From the NCBI RefSeq assembly GCF_036541425.1, contig NZ_JAZHFT010000008.1, positions 82,539 to 146,538 on the forward strand: 64,000 bases of DNA, given 5' to 3'. A model generated the notes under the pieces. The model did not search any database. It was not told where the DNA came from and saw nothing but the letters and a program-made list of their open reading frames with translations. The position numbers were made by a program, and so were the translations under genes. Source of the DNA: Consotaella aegiceratis (GTDB lineage: Bacteria > Pseudomonadota > Alphaproteobacteria > Rhizobiales > Rhizobiaceae). The first letter of the stretch is position 1; every line of letters begins with the position of its first letter. Of this stretch, positions 55,611 to 64,000 are shown in pieces.

Positions 55611-58468
55611 TCGGCGGCCTTTCGCTGTCCTTCGGAGCGCCGCTCGTCCTGTTCGGCCTGCTGGCGCTGCCGGTGATCTGGTGGCTCCTGAAGCTGACCC
55701 CGCCGCGCCCGCAGACCGAGGCGTTTCCGCCACTGCGCATTCTGCAGAGCGTGCTGAAGACCGAGGAGACGCCGTCGAAGAGCCCGTGGTGGCTGACGCT
55801 GTTGCGGCTGCTGTTGGCGGCGATCGTCATCCTGGCGCTCGCCGCGCCGACGCTGAACCCGCGCGAGGCGGTGCTGAGCGGCTCCGGTCCGCTGGCGCTC
55901 ATCGTTGACAATGGCTGGGCGAGCGGTCCCGACTGGGACCTGCGCCAGAACGCGGCCGAGGATCTGATCCGCGAGGCCGGCGAGGCCGGGCGACCGGTTG
56001 CTCTTGTCCTGACCGCCGAAGGCCCGACCGACGACGCGACGCCCGCCGAGGCCGATACCGCTCTGGAACGCCTGCGCGCCGCGCGCCCTCGGCCGATCCC
56101 GACCGACCGGCCGGCGGCGGCGGAGCGGCTCCGGACGGCGCTGGCGGGAGCCGCCTCCCCCAGCCTCGTGCTGCTGACCGACGGGCTCGACAGCGAGGGC
56201 GCGGTCCCGGCGCTCGACGGATTGAGCCAACTGCGCCCGAACGACGCCATCGTCTATCGTCCGGCGACCGACGACCTCGTCGGCCTCACCGCGGCGGACA
56301 ATTCGACCGAGGCCCTGGTCGTCACCGCGATCCGGCCGGACGGTGCGGCCGGCGCCCCGCATTTCACGCTGCGCGCCCTCGACGAGCAGAGCCGTGAGGT
56401 CGGCCGTGCGCCGCTCGACTTCGCCCCCGGCGAGGCTCAGGCCGAGGCGCGCTTCGAGGTGCCCGTCGACCTGCGCAACGACATCGCCCGGCTTGAGGTC
56501 GACAATACCTTCAGCGCCGGCGCGGTCCGGCTGGTGGACGACAGCTTCCGGCGCCGCCGAGTGGCTCTGGTCTCCGGCGAATCCTCCGATCTCGCCCAGC
56601 CGCTGCTCTCGCCGCTCTATTACATCACCCGCGCGCTGCAGCCCTTTGCCGACCTCGATCAGGCCGACAGCGCCGATCTCGCCACCGCGATTCCGCAGCT
56701 TCTGCAACGCCATCCCTCGGTCATGGTCCTGGCCGATATCGGTGTCCTGCCCGAAGAGGCGGAGAGCGCGGTACAGAGCTTCGTCGAGAACGGCGGGCTG
56801 CTGGTGCGTTTTGCCGGTCCCCGCCTTGCCGCCCAGACCGGAGAGGATCCGCTGGTGCCTGTGCGGCTGCGGCGTGGCGAGCGCCAACTGGGCGGCGCCC
56901 TGACCTGGGCCGAGCCGCAGCACGTCGCTCCCATGGCCGATGACAGCCCGTTTGCCGGAATCGCCGTCGGCGACGACGTCACCGTCGCCAAGCAGATCCT
57001 GGCGGAGCCGTCCGCCGAACTGGCGAGCAAGACCTGGGCGAGCCTGGCCGACGGAACGCCGCTGGTCACGGCGGAAACGGTCGGCGCAGGGACCATCGTC
57101 CTGTTTCACGTCACTGCCGAGGCGACCTGGTCGAACCTGCCGATCTCGGGCGCCTTCGTGGAGATGCTGCGCCGGATCGTCAGCCTGTCGCGAGCCGGCG
57201 GCGAGGCCGGCGCACAGACGACGGCGCGCACGTTGCCGCCCTATCGCGTACTCGACGGACAAGGGCATCTGACGACGCCCGGACCGGAAGCCGAACCGCT
57301 GGCGCTCGAAGCCGGCGAGGCGCCGGCCGTGGCGCGCGCCCATCCGCCCGGACTTTACGGCACCGAGGATGGCTACATGGCACTCAACCTCTTCGGACCG
57401 GAAGCCACGCTCAGGGCTCTCCCCGATCTCGACCTCGGCACCTCGGTCACCACCCTCGGCTATGGCCGCAGCGAAGCTCTCGACCTGATGCCCTGGCTGT
57501 TCGCCGCCGCCTTGGTGCTGTTCGCGCTCGATGCCCTGGCCCTGTTGTGGCTGAATGGCGGACTGGCCCGGATCGGCAGGCGCGGGCATGGCCGCGATGC
57601 GGCGGCGCTGCCGATGATCGCGCTGCTCGCCGTCACTACCGTTGCTGTGATGACGACGCCTGGCCAGGCACAGGACAGCCTGTCGGACGAGGCGCAGCGG
57701 GCGAGCGAAGCGGTTCCGCTCGACGTCGATCGGGCGATCGAAGCGACGAAGACCACGCATCTGGCCTATGTCGAAACGGGCGACGCGAGCCTGGACGAGA
57801 TATCGCGGCGCGGCTTGGAGGGTCTAACCCGCTACATCGCGGCGAAGACGTCGCTGGAGCCGGGCAAACCGATGGGTGTCGACATCGCCACCGACGAGCT
57901 TGCCTTCTTTCCCATCCTCTACTGGCCGATCGACGAGGCGGCGCCGATGCCGAGCGACGCCGCGATCAGCCGGATCGACGCCTATATGAAGAATGGCGGC
58001 ACGATGCTGTTCGACGTCCATGACGACGCGATGAGCTCGCTGTCGGGCGCCGTATCGCCGGGGCAGCGCCGCCTTCGCGAGATTCTGGCCGATCTCGACA
58101 TTCCGCCGCTGGAGCCGGTTCCGCCCGACCATGTGCTCACCAAGGCGTTTTACATGATGGAGCGGTTTCCCGGCCGCCACAGCGATTCGGAACTCTGGGT
58201 CGAGGCCTTGGGCGACAGCGAAGATCCGAGCCGGCCGGCACGGGCCGGAGACGGGGTGTCCTCGGTGATGATCACCTCGAACGACTTTGCATCGGCCTGG
58301 GCGGTCGATGACAATGGGATGTTTCTCTATCCGACCGACAATGCCGACCCGACACAGCGCGAATACGCCTTCCGCGCCGGCGTCAACATCGTGATGTACG
58401 TGCTGACCGGTAATTACAAGGCCGATCAGGTCCATGTCCCGGCGCTTCTGGAAAGGCTGGGCCAATGA
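55607..58468 (+). CDS. BatA-like/DUF4159 membrane protein
   Basis: 953 aa. The N-terminus matches aerotolerance-type membrane proteins, with a helix at about 8-28, the segment KLTPPRPQTEAFPPLRIL and a second helix near 65-85. A long periplasmic part with a vWA-like region (residues about 95-230) follows. Two more helices lie near residues 628-660 and 690. The C-terminal DUF4159 domain begins TKTTHLAYVETG and includes FFPILYWPIDE and NGGTMLFDVHDD. This is the rhizobial equivalent of the Bat proteins. Role proposed in envelope stress; unproven here. Confidence 0.88.
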   Translation: MIGGLSLSFGAPLVLFGLLALPVIWWLLKLTPPRPQTEAFPPLRILQSVLKTEETPSKSPWWLTLLRLLLAAIVILALAAPTLNPREAVLSGSGPLALIVDNGWASGPDWDLRQNAAEDLIREAGEAGRPVALVLTAEGPTDDATPAEADTALERLRAARPRPIPTDRPAAAERLRTALAGAASPSLVLLTDGLDSEGAVPALDGLSQLRPNDAIVYRPATDDLVGLTAADNSTEALVVTAIRPDGAAGAPHFTLRALDEQSREVGRAPLDFAPGEAQAEARFEVPVDLRNDIARLEVDNTFSAGAVRLVDDSFRRRRVALVSGESSDLAQPLLSPLYYITRALQPFADLDQADSADLATAIPQLLQRHPSVMVLADIGVLPEEAESAVQSFVENGGLLVRFAGPRLAAQTGEDPLVPVRLRRGERQLGGALTWAEPQHVAPMADDSPFAGIAVGDDVTVAKQILAEPSAELASKTWASLADGTPLVTAETVGAGTIVLFHVTAEATWSNLPISGAFVEMLRRIVSLSRAGGEAGAQTTARTLPPYRVLDGQGHLTTPGPEAEPLALEAGEAPAVARAHPPGLYGTEDGYMALNLFGPEATLRALPDLDLGTSVTTLGYGRSEALDLMPWLFAAALVLFALDALALLWLNGGLARIGRRGHGRDAAALPMIALLAVTTVAVMTTPGQAQDSLSDEAQRASEAVPLDVDRAIEATKTTHLAYVETGDASLDEISRRGLEGLTRYIAAKTSLEPGKPMGVDIATDELAFFPILYWPIDEAAPMPSDAAISRIDAYMKNGGTMLFDVHDDAMSSLSGAVSPGQRRLREILADLDIPPLEPVPPDHVLTKAFYMMERFPGRHSDSELWVEALGDSEDPSRPARAGDGVSSVMITSNDFASAWAVDDNGMFLYPTDNADPTQREYAFRAGVNIVMYVLTGNYKADQVHVPALLERLGQ

Positions 58469-60546
58469 CCTGGTCGGTGGATTTCTCGCCGTTCTTTCCC
58501 TGGCAGGTCCTCGCCGCCCTCGCCGTGCCGGCAGTCCTTCTGGCGCTGGCGCTGGTTCTGGCCGGCACGCGCGGCGCGCCGATCCGCATTCTGGCGATCG
58601 CCGCCCTGCTGCTGGCGCTTCTCAACCCCGTGGTCCTGCGCGAGGAACGCGATCCGTTGAAGAGCGTCGTGGCGCTGGTCGTCGACGACAGCCAAAGCCA
58701 GACGATTGGCGAACGAAGCACCCAGACCCAGGAAGCCGTCGCCGATCTTCAGGAAAAACTCGCGCGGCATCCCGAATTCGAGGTGCGCACCGTCGAGGCG
58801 CACTCGTCCGGCAGTTCTTCCGGCGATGCCACGACGGCGCTGTTCGGCGCACTCGATACCGCACTGCACGACGTCTCTCCTGGCCGCGTGGCAGGCGCCG
58901 TCATGGTGACCGACGGTCAGGTCCACGACATTCCACAGAACGCCCAGTCGCTCGGCTTCGATGCCCCGGTGCACGCGCTGATCACCGGCCGGCCGGATGA
59001 ATTCGACCGGCGCATCGAGGTGCTGACGGCACCGCGCTTCGGCCTCGTCGACGAAGAGCAGACGCTGAGCTACCAGGTGATCGAGGAGGGACCGAAGGCC
59101 TCCGATCAGCCGGTGGCGGTACAGGTCTTTCTCAATGGCGATCTCATTGCCCGCGAGCAGGCCCGGCCCGGCCAGACCGCCTCGTTCCAGTTCAAGCTGC
59201 CGCGCGCCGGCGAAAGCATCCTCGAACTCTCGGCTGCCGCCGACCCGGACGAGATCACCACGGTCAACAACCGCGCCATCGCCGTGGTAGAAGGCATCCG
59301 CGAGAACCTCCGCGTGCTTCTCGTCTCCGGCGAACCGCATGCCGGCGAGCGGACCTGGCGCAATCTCCTGAAGTCGGATGCGACCGTCGATCTGGTGCAT
59401 TTCACCATCCTGCGTCCGCCGGAAAAGCAGGACGGGACGCCGATCAACGAGCTGTCGCTGATCGCCTTTCCGACGCGCGAGCTGTTCGTCGAGAAGATCG
59501 AGGACTTCGATCTCATTATCTTCGACCGCTACCAGCGGCGCGGCGTGCTGCCGACGCTCTATTTCGACTACATGGCCCAATACGTGGAAAACGGCGGTGC
59601 CATGCTGATCGCCTCCGGTCCCGAATATGCCGGCCCCGATTCGCTGGCCAGCACACCGCTGGCATCGATCCTGCCGGCGATGCCGACGGGAGGCGTCGAG
59701 GAAGTTCCGTTTAGGCCCGAGCTCTCGGAACTCGGCAGGCGCCATCCGGTGACACGCGACCTGCCGGGCTCGGACTCCAAGCCCCCGGACTGGAGCCAAT
59801 GGTTCCGCTCCGTCGACGTGGAGCGGGTGGAGGGCGAAACGGTGATGACCGGACCGGACAACAAGCCGCTCCTGGTGCTCAACCGCGCCGGCGAGGGTCG
59901 CGTGGCGCTTCTCTTGTCCGACCAGAACTGGCTGTGGTCGCGCGACTTCGAGGGCGGCGGGCCGCATGTGGCGCTGTTCCGCCGCCTCGCGCACTGGCTG
60001 ATGAAGGAGCCGGAGCTCGAAGAAGAGGCGCTCGGCGCCGAGGCCCGCGGCGACGATCTGGTGATCACACGGCAGACCATCGGCGGCGACCCCGGCCCGG
60101 CCACCGTGATTACGCCTTCGGGCGACGCGGTCTCGGTGGACCTCAGCGAAGCCGAACCCGGCCGCTGGGAAGGCCGCCTGCAGACCAAGGAGCTTGGGCT
60201 CTATCAGGTGGGCAACCAGGATCTTCGGACGCTCGCCAACGTCGGGCCGGCAAACCCGCGCGAGTATCGCGGCGCCATCTCCACCGAAGACAAGCTGGCG
60301 CCGATCGCGGAGGCCACGCGCGGCAGCGTGCGGCGGCTCGCCGGTGCGGAAGGTGCCATCACCGTGCCGCGCATCGTGCCGTTCTCGGGCCGCGCCGATG
60401 CCGACGGCCGCGACTGGATCGGGCTCAAGACCACCGACGAGACGGTACTGCGCGGCGTCGACCGCACCCCGCTCTTCGCCGGCTTTCTCGGTCTCGCAGT
60501 ATTGCTTCTGGCACTTTCGGCCACTTGGTATCGCGAAGGACGGTAG
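58465..60546 (+). CDS. Large membrane protein with glutamine-amidotransferase-like fold
   Basis: 693 aa, overlapping the DUF4159 gene by ATGA. Two N-terminal helices (about 13-33 and 38-55) precede a long extracytoplasmic region, and one C-terminal helix lies at residues 669-688. A segment with VVDDSQSQTIG resembles a vWA start; VLLVSGEPHAGERTWRNLL and FDYMAQYVENGGAMLIASGP resemble a class I glutamine-amidotransferase-like fold without catalytic residues. It closes the MoxR-DUF58 operon, as its homologues do in other alphaproteobacteria. Confidence 0.85.
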   Translation: MTWSVDFSPFFPWQVLAALAVPAVLLALALVLAGTRGAPIRILAIAALLLALLNPVVLREERDPLKSVVALVVDDSQSQTIGERSTQTQEAVADLQEKLARHPEFEVRTVEAHSSGSSSGDATTALFGALDTALHDVSPGRVAGAVMVTDGQVHDIPQNAQSLGFDAPVHALITGRPDEFDRRIEVLTAPRFGLVDEEQTLSYQVIEEGPKASDQPVAVQVFLNGDLIAREQARPGQTASFQFKLPRAGESILELSAAADPDEITTVNNRAIAVVEGIRENLRVLLVSGEPHAGERTWRNLLKSDATVDLVHFTILRPPEKQDGTPINELSLIAFPTRELFVEKIEDFDLIIFDRYQRRGVLPTLYFDYMAQYVENGGAMLIASGPEYAGPDSLASTPLASILPAMPTGGVEEVPFRPELSELGRRHPVTRDLPGSDSKPPDWSQWFRSVDVERVEGETVMTGPDNKPLLVLNRAGEGRVALLLSDQNWLWSRDFEGGGPHVALFRRLAHWLMKEPELEEEALGAEARGDDLVITRQTIGGDPGPATVITPSGDAVSVDLSEAEPGRWEGRLQTKELGLYQVGNQDLRTLANVGPANPREYRGAISTEDKLAPIAEATRGSVRRLAGAEGAITVPRIVPFSGRADADGRDWIGLKTTDETVLRGVDRTPLFAGFLGLAVLLLALSATWYREGR

Positions 60547-60568
60547 CGGCGCCAAGAAACTTGGCAGC

Positions 60569-61072
60569 TTACAATCGAGGTGCGACGCGCCCTGACAGGC
60601 CCGTCAGGGCACCCTCGGCCAGCGGCAAGGCGAGCAGGCGCGCGGGATCGACCGGTCCCGGCATGCGAACGCTGCCGGGCGGCAGGCGGCGATAGCCGAG
60701 CGGCCCGTAATAGGGCAGGTCTCCCACCAGGAAAATCACCGTCTCTCCGGCGCGCATGGCGCCCTCCGCCGCCAGTCGCATCAAGGCCTTGCCGACACCC
60801 TTGTTCTTGTGGGCCGGGCGAACCGCGAGCGGCCCCAGCATAAGGGCCGGCCGGCGGCCGATCGCGACCGGCGTCAGGCGCACCGAGCCGATCACCCCGC
60901 CGTTCAGCACGGCGACGAAGGAGAGGGCGCGATCGTGGGCCGCCATCTCGCGCACACGCTCGGCGGCGCGCGCGAAACGTCCCGGGCCGAACGCCTCGTC
61001 GGCGATCTCGGCGATGACGGCATCATGGTCGGCGGTTTCCGGCAGGTACCGGACATCGGCAGGAGAAGGCAT
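60569..61072 (-). CDS. GNAT-family N-acetyltransferase
   Basis: 167 aa. The acetyl-CoA site is LGPLAVRPAHKNKGVGKALMRLAAE, a standard R/Q-x-x-G-x-G/A motif with K in place of the usual Q/R at the start. The motif B region is VIFLVGDLPYYGPLGYRRL, as in YhbS-type proteins. Acceptor unknown. It converges on the MoxR operon (22 bases between stops). Confidence 0.88.
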   Translation of the reverse strand: MPSPADVRYLPETADHDAVIAEIADEAFGPGRFARAAERVREMAAHDRALSFVAVLNGGVIGSVRLTPVAIGRRPALMLGPLAVRPAHKNKGVGKALMRLAAEGAMRAGETVIFLVGDLPYYGPLGYRRLPPGSVRMPGPVDPARLLALPLAEGALTGLSGRVAPRL

Positions 61073-61357
61073 CGTTCAGGGCCCGTTCGAGCGGCTTTAG
61101 TACCGCTCGCGCCCCTGGGGCGTGTCGAAGAGCGGCGTCAGATCGGTTTGGCGCTAGCGCGGAAGCTCGCTCGTCGTCGCATGGATTGGTCCAGCCCGTT
61201 ATTGTGCGTGCTGCGCTTAGCATCGAATCCGAGCCGCGTCCATTCCCTACCGGAAACCGGGTGACGGACTGTTCGCCCCTTGCCCCCTGGGAACGCATGG
61301 GCAAAGCGCCGATTTTCACTCCAGGATGGAAACGGTACAGCGAGATGGGATGGCACC

Positions 61358-62344
61358 ATGGGACTTCTGGTCGACGGCAGATGGCAGGACAAGTGGTACG
61401 ACACGGAATCGACCGGCGGCCGATTCAAGCGGACCACCACGACCTTTCGTCGCTGGATCACGTCCGACGGCGCTGTAGGCCCGGACGGCCAAGAGGCATT
61501 CGTGGCGGAACCCGGCCGCTATCACCTCTATGTCTCGCTCGCCTGCCCCTGGGCGCATCGCACCCTGATTACCCGCAGGCTGAAAAAGCTCGAAGACGTG
61601 ATTTCGCTGTCGATCGTCGACTATCACATGGGCGAAGACGGCTGGGTGTTCTCGGATCGCGCCGGCGCGATCCCCGACAGCGTCAACCACAAAGCCAAGC
61701 TCTACGAGATCTATTTGGAAGCCGATCCGCACTATTCGGGCCGGGTCACCGTTCCGGTGCTGTGGGACAAGACGACTGGAACCATCGTCAATAACGAATC
61801 CGCCGAGATCATCCGCATCTTCAACAGCGCGTTCGACGAATGGGGCGATGCCAGCGTAGACGTGTCGCCGCAAGAGCTTCTGCCCGAGATCGATGCCGTG
61901 AACGCGATGGTCTATCGATCGGTGAACAACGGCGTCTACAAGTGCGGCTTCGCAACCACCCAGGAAGCGTACGAAGAGGCGTTTCGCGCCTTGTTCGCCA
62001 CACTGGAGGAGCTTGAGGGGCGGCTATCGCGCCAGCGCTACCTGGTGGGCGACGGGCTGAGCGAAGCCGACATCCGCCTGTTCACCACGCTGATCCGTTT
62101 CGACGCGGTCTATCATGGTCACTTCAAGTGTAATTGGAAGCGGATCGCGGACTATCCCAACCTCTTCCACTTCATGCTCGACATCTATCAGACGCCCGGC
62201 GTGGCGGAGACGGTGAACTTCGACCACATCAAGGGCCACTACTACACCAGCCACAAGACCATCAATCCGACCGGCATCGTTCCGCTCGGTCCCGACCAGG
62301 ACCTCACTCAATCCCACGGACGCGATCGGCTCTTCCGGTCCTGA
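61358..62344 (+). CDS. Glutathionyl-hydroquinone reductase (YqjG/ECM4 type)
   Basis: 328 aa from the ATG at 61358; a longer frame begins at 61280. The catalytic Cys is C63 in SLACPWAHRTLI, the omega/Xi-class GST motif. VPVLWDKTTGTIVNNESAEIIRIFN binds glutathione; NNGVYKCGFATTQEAYEEA and YLVGDGLSEADIRLFTTLIRFD are family signatures. The enzyme reduces glutathionyl-hydroquinones, freeing hydroquinone and oxidised glutathione. The gene stands alone in the plus direction. Confidence 0.9.
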   Translation: MGLLVDGRWQDKWYDTESTGGRFKRTTTTFRRWITSDGAVGPDGQEAFVAEPGRYHLYVSLACPWAHRTLITRRLKKLEDVISLSIVDYHMGEDGWVFSDRAGAIPDSVNHKAKLYEIYLEADPHYSGRVTVPVLWDKTTGTIVNNESAEIIRIFNSAFDEWGDASVDVSPQELLPEIDAVNAMVYRSVNNGVYKCGFATTQEAYEEAFRALFATLEELEGRLSRQRYLVGDGLSEADIRLFTTLIRFDAVYHGHFKCNWKRIADYPNLFHFMLDIYQTPGVAETVNFDHIKGHYYTSHKTINPTGIVPLGPDQDLTQSHGRDRLFRS

Positions 62345-62356
62345 CGGCGCCGCCCT

Positions 62357-62812
62357 TCACCAGCGGTCGCTGAGCGGCGCGTCGAAGCAGAGTTCCTCGA
62401 TGCGCCGCCGGCTGGCCGGCGAAAGTGTCTCCGGCAAGGCGTCGAGCGCGAAGAACCCCGCCTCGGCGATCTCCCGATTGGGACGCACCGGTTCGGTCTG
62501 GCGTACCGTGCAGCGGTAGAGGATGACGTGGTCGCGGCGCGACCCGCTATCGTTGTAGTAGACGGCGACGAGTTCAGGAGCGGACAACGCCTCCAGACGC
62601 CCCTCCTCCGCGAGTTCCCGCGTCAGCGCCGCCAGCGCGGGCTCACCGGCCTCGACGCCGCCGCCCGGCAGATGCCAGCCGGCGAGATAGGTGTGGCGCA
62701 CGAGAAAAATGCGGCCGTCACCGTCGAAAGCGGCGCCGCGCACCCCGAGCGTCATCGGCCGACGGAGGAGATGGCCGAAATGGAGAAGGCGCAGATAGAA
62801 GTTCGCCATCAT
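62357..62812 (-). CDS. NUDIX hydrolase
   Basis: 151 aa, beginning MMANFYLRLLHFGHLL (ATG 62812; the next ATG is a codon later). The NUDIX box reads GGGVEAGEPALAALTRELAEEG, complete with its REx2EE. The preceding VRHTYLAGWHLPGGG strand is typical of small NTP-type NUDIX enzymes. Substrate unknown. Converges on the GST gene and is divergent from the metallophosphoesterase gene. Confidence 0.9.
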   Translation of the reverse strand: MMANFYLRLLHFGHLLRRPMTLGVRGAAFDGDGRIFLVRHTYLAGWHLPGGGVEAGEPALAALTRELAEEGRLEALSAPELVAVYYNDSGSRRDHVILYRCTVRQTEPVRPNREIAEAGFFALDALPETLSPASRRRIEELCFDAPLSDRW

Positions 62813-62859
62813 CGCTGCACTCCCTTCCCATCATCGGCCCAGCGTCTAGATTTGGAACG

Positions 62860-63837
62860 ATGTTTCGCCTCGCCCACCTGTCCGACATCCATCTCGGCCC
62901 GCTGCCCGAATTGAGCGTGCGTCAGCTGATCTCCAAGCGGATCATCGGCTACGTCAACTGGCAGCAGAACCGCAAGCGCTTCATGTTCGGCGACACCCTG
63001 ATCTCGCTGATCGCGGACCTGAAAGCGCAGCACCCCGACCATATCTGCGTGACCGGCGATCTCGTCAATCTCGGGACCCACCAGGAGGCCATCGCCGCTC
63101 GCCTGTGGCTCGAAGACCTCGGCACCCCGGACTATGTCTCCGCCATTCCCGGCAATCACGATGCCTACGTGCCCGGCGCGCTGAAGCGATCCTATGCGGA
63201 GTGGCACGACTACATGACCGGCGACAGCCCGCTGACCTCGGTGCGCGGCGCCTTTCCCTATCTGCGCGTGCGCGGCAAGGTGGCGATCATCGGCCTGTCG
63301 AGCGCCGAGGCAACGGCGCCCTTCTTCGCCACCGGCACGTTCAAGCGCCGGCAGGCGATCGCCCTGGCCAGGCTGCTCGACGACTGCCGGGCGACCGACC
63401 ACTTTCGCGTGGTGATGATCCATCATCCGCCGGTTCCGGGCGCCGCGGCCTGGAGCAAGCGCCTGCACGGCAAGCAGATGTTCTCCAAGATCATCCGCGA
63501 AGTGGGCGCCGAACTCGTGCTGCACGGCCACACCCACCTCGACACGATCTATTGGCTGCAAGGCCCCAACGGCAAGGTGCCGGTGGTGGGCGTTCCGTCG
63601 GCGAGCCAGAGCCCGGGGACCGACCATCCGGCGGCGCGCTACAATCTGTTCGAGATTTCGGGCACGAGCGGCCATTGGACGCTCACCCAACGCGAGCGCG
63701 GCCATCGCGAAAGCGGCCAGGGCATCGACTGGATCCGCGAGCGCGAGATCCTTGCGGACGGCACGACGGTTCGTGCAGAGCCGCGGGCGGATGCGAGACC
63801 GGCCCGCGAGCCCGAGCAGGACGAACAGTCGCTCTAG
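62860..63837 (+). CDS. Metallophosphoesterase (Icc/CpdA-type fold)
   Basis: 325 aa. All five metal-binding blocks are visible: LSDIHLG (D9, H11), TGDLVNLG, GNHDAY, IHHPP and HGHTHLD. The family hydrolyses phosphomonoesters and diesters, including cyclic nucleotides. The last about 20 residues (RADARPAREPEQDEQSL) look disordered. The stop TAG at 63835-63837 lies at the very edge of an IS630-type element, and the TA could be its target site, so the original C-terminus may have been different. Confidence 0.9.
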   Translation: MFRLAHLSDIHLGPLPELSVRQLISKRIIGYVNWQQNRKRFMFGDTLISLIADLKAQHPDHICVTGDLVNLGTHQEAIAARLWLEDLGTPDYVSAIPGNHDAYVPGALKRSYAEWHDYMTGDSPLTSVRGAFPYLRVRGKVAIIGLSSAEATAPFFATGTFKRRQAIALARLLDDCRATDHFRVVMIHHPPVPGAAAWSKRLHGKQMFSKIIREVGAELVLHGHTHLDTIYWLQGPNGKVPVVGVPSASQSPGTDHPAARYNLFEISGTSGHWTLTQRERGHRESGQGIDWIREREILADGTTVRAEPRADARPAREPEQDEQSL

Positions 63838-63849
63838 AGCGGGATGGGA

Positions 63850-64000
63850 TTAGGTTGGACCATATCCTGAGTTGACGAGGTAGTTGGCGCATTCGTCTGA
63901 CGAGATCGAAGCGAGAATCTGCGCGATGGCGTCGGAGACGGCTTGGTAGGTCCGTTCTCCAGCCTTGCGCAGCAGATGCTTGAGTTTGGCAAAGAGCTGC
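63850..64000 (-). mobile_element. IS630-family transposase, C-terminal end (partial)
   Basis: The minus strand encodes the last 50 residues of a transposase, from QLFAKLKHLLRKAGERTYQ to NYLVNSGYGPT, ending in TAA (63850-63852). This is the standard C-terminus of IS630-type DDE transposases, with the DECANYLVNSGY signature. The rest of the gene runs past the window. The element's end probably lies about 63835-63840, where CTAGAGCGGGATGGG begins; IS630 elements insert at TA and duplicate it. Confidence 0.85.

Overview
The window is a GC-rich, densely coded chromosomal segment. Its gene content (TRAP and ABC solute uptake, rhizobial-type MoxR/DUF58/DUF4159 block, HemF, TrmL, tandem ABC exporters, an IS630 end) points to an alphaproteobacterium, most likely Hyphomicrobiales (Rhizobiales). 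No genus can be assigned from sequence reading alone. Many genes overlap by ATGA/GTGA/TGATG junctions, so operons are easy to read.

Layout. 1-5.1 kb: the end of a NUDIX gene, an endonuclease/exonuclease/phosphatase, a YbhN-type membrane protein and a phospholipase-D/cardiolipin-synthase-like protein (the E. coli ybhP-clsB-ybhN set, here with the PLD gene inverted), then a GT4 glycosyltransferase. 5.1-11 kb: a LysR regulator diverging from a TRAP transporter (DctQ, DctM, DctP), a creatininase-family enzyme with an unusual metal motif, and an M20 amidohydrolase. 11-12.5 kb: a diguanylate cyclase lacking the inhibitory I-site Asp. 12.6-17.6 kb: an iron/organophosphate-type ABC importer with a beta-CASP-like metallo-beta-lactamase protein inside the operon.

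17.6-34.4 kb is the main catabolic island. A MelR-like AraC regulator diverges from a GH4 glycosidase. Next come a DeoR regulator, a BadF/GlcNAc-kinase-type kinase, a CUT1 sugar ABC importer (SBP, two permeases, ATPase) and a SIS-domain sugar-phosphate deaminase/isomerase. A LacI regulator then diverges from an RbsBAC-type importer, a PfkB kinase and a PF08013 (GatZ/KbaZ) protein. Read together, these could take an amino sugar of the galacto series to tagatose-6-phosphate and on to fructose-6-phosphate. That pathway is an inference.

34.4-42.8 kb: a complete kdp potassium-uptake operon (small membrane ORF, kdpF, kdpA, kdpB, kdpC, kdpD, kdpE). kdpA carries a +1 frameshift near 36438-36441 that removes its C-terminal part from frame. 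A palindrome and helically phased TTTATG repeats upstream are a candidate KdpE site. 43 kb: tRNA-Ser(CGA) on the minus strand.

43.4-53.5 kb: housekeeping and exporter genes: a tandem ABC exporter pair, TrmL, two convergent LysE-family exporters, HemF, a DUF1059 protein, CCA-adding enzyme and a CoA-pyrophosphatase-type NUDIX. 53.7-60.5 kb: the MoxR-DUF58-DUF4159-membrane protein operon. 60.6-63.8 kb: GNAT, glutathionyl-hydroquinone reductase, NUDIX and metallophosphoesterase genes. The window ends inside an IS630-family transposase that directly abuts the metallophosphoesterase stop codon.
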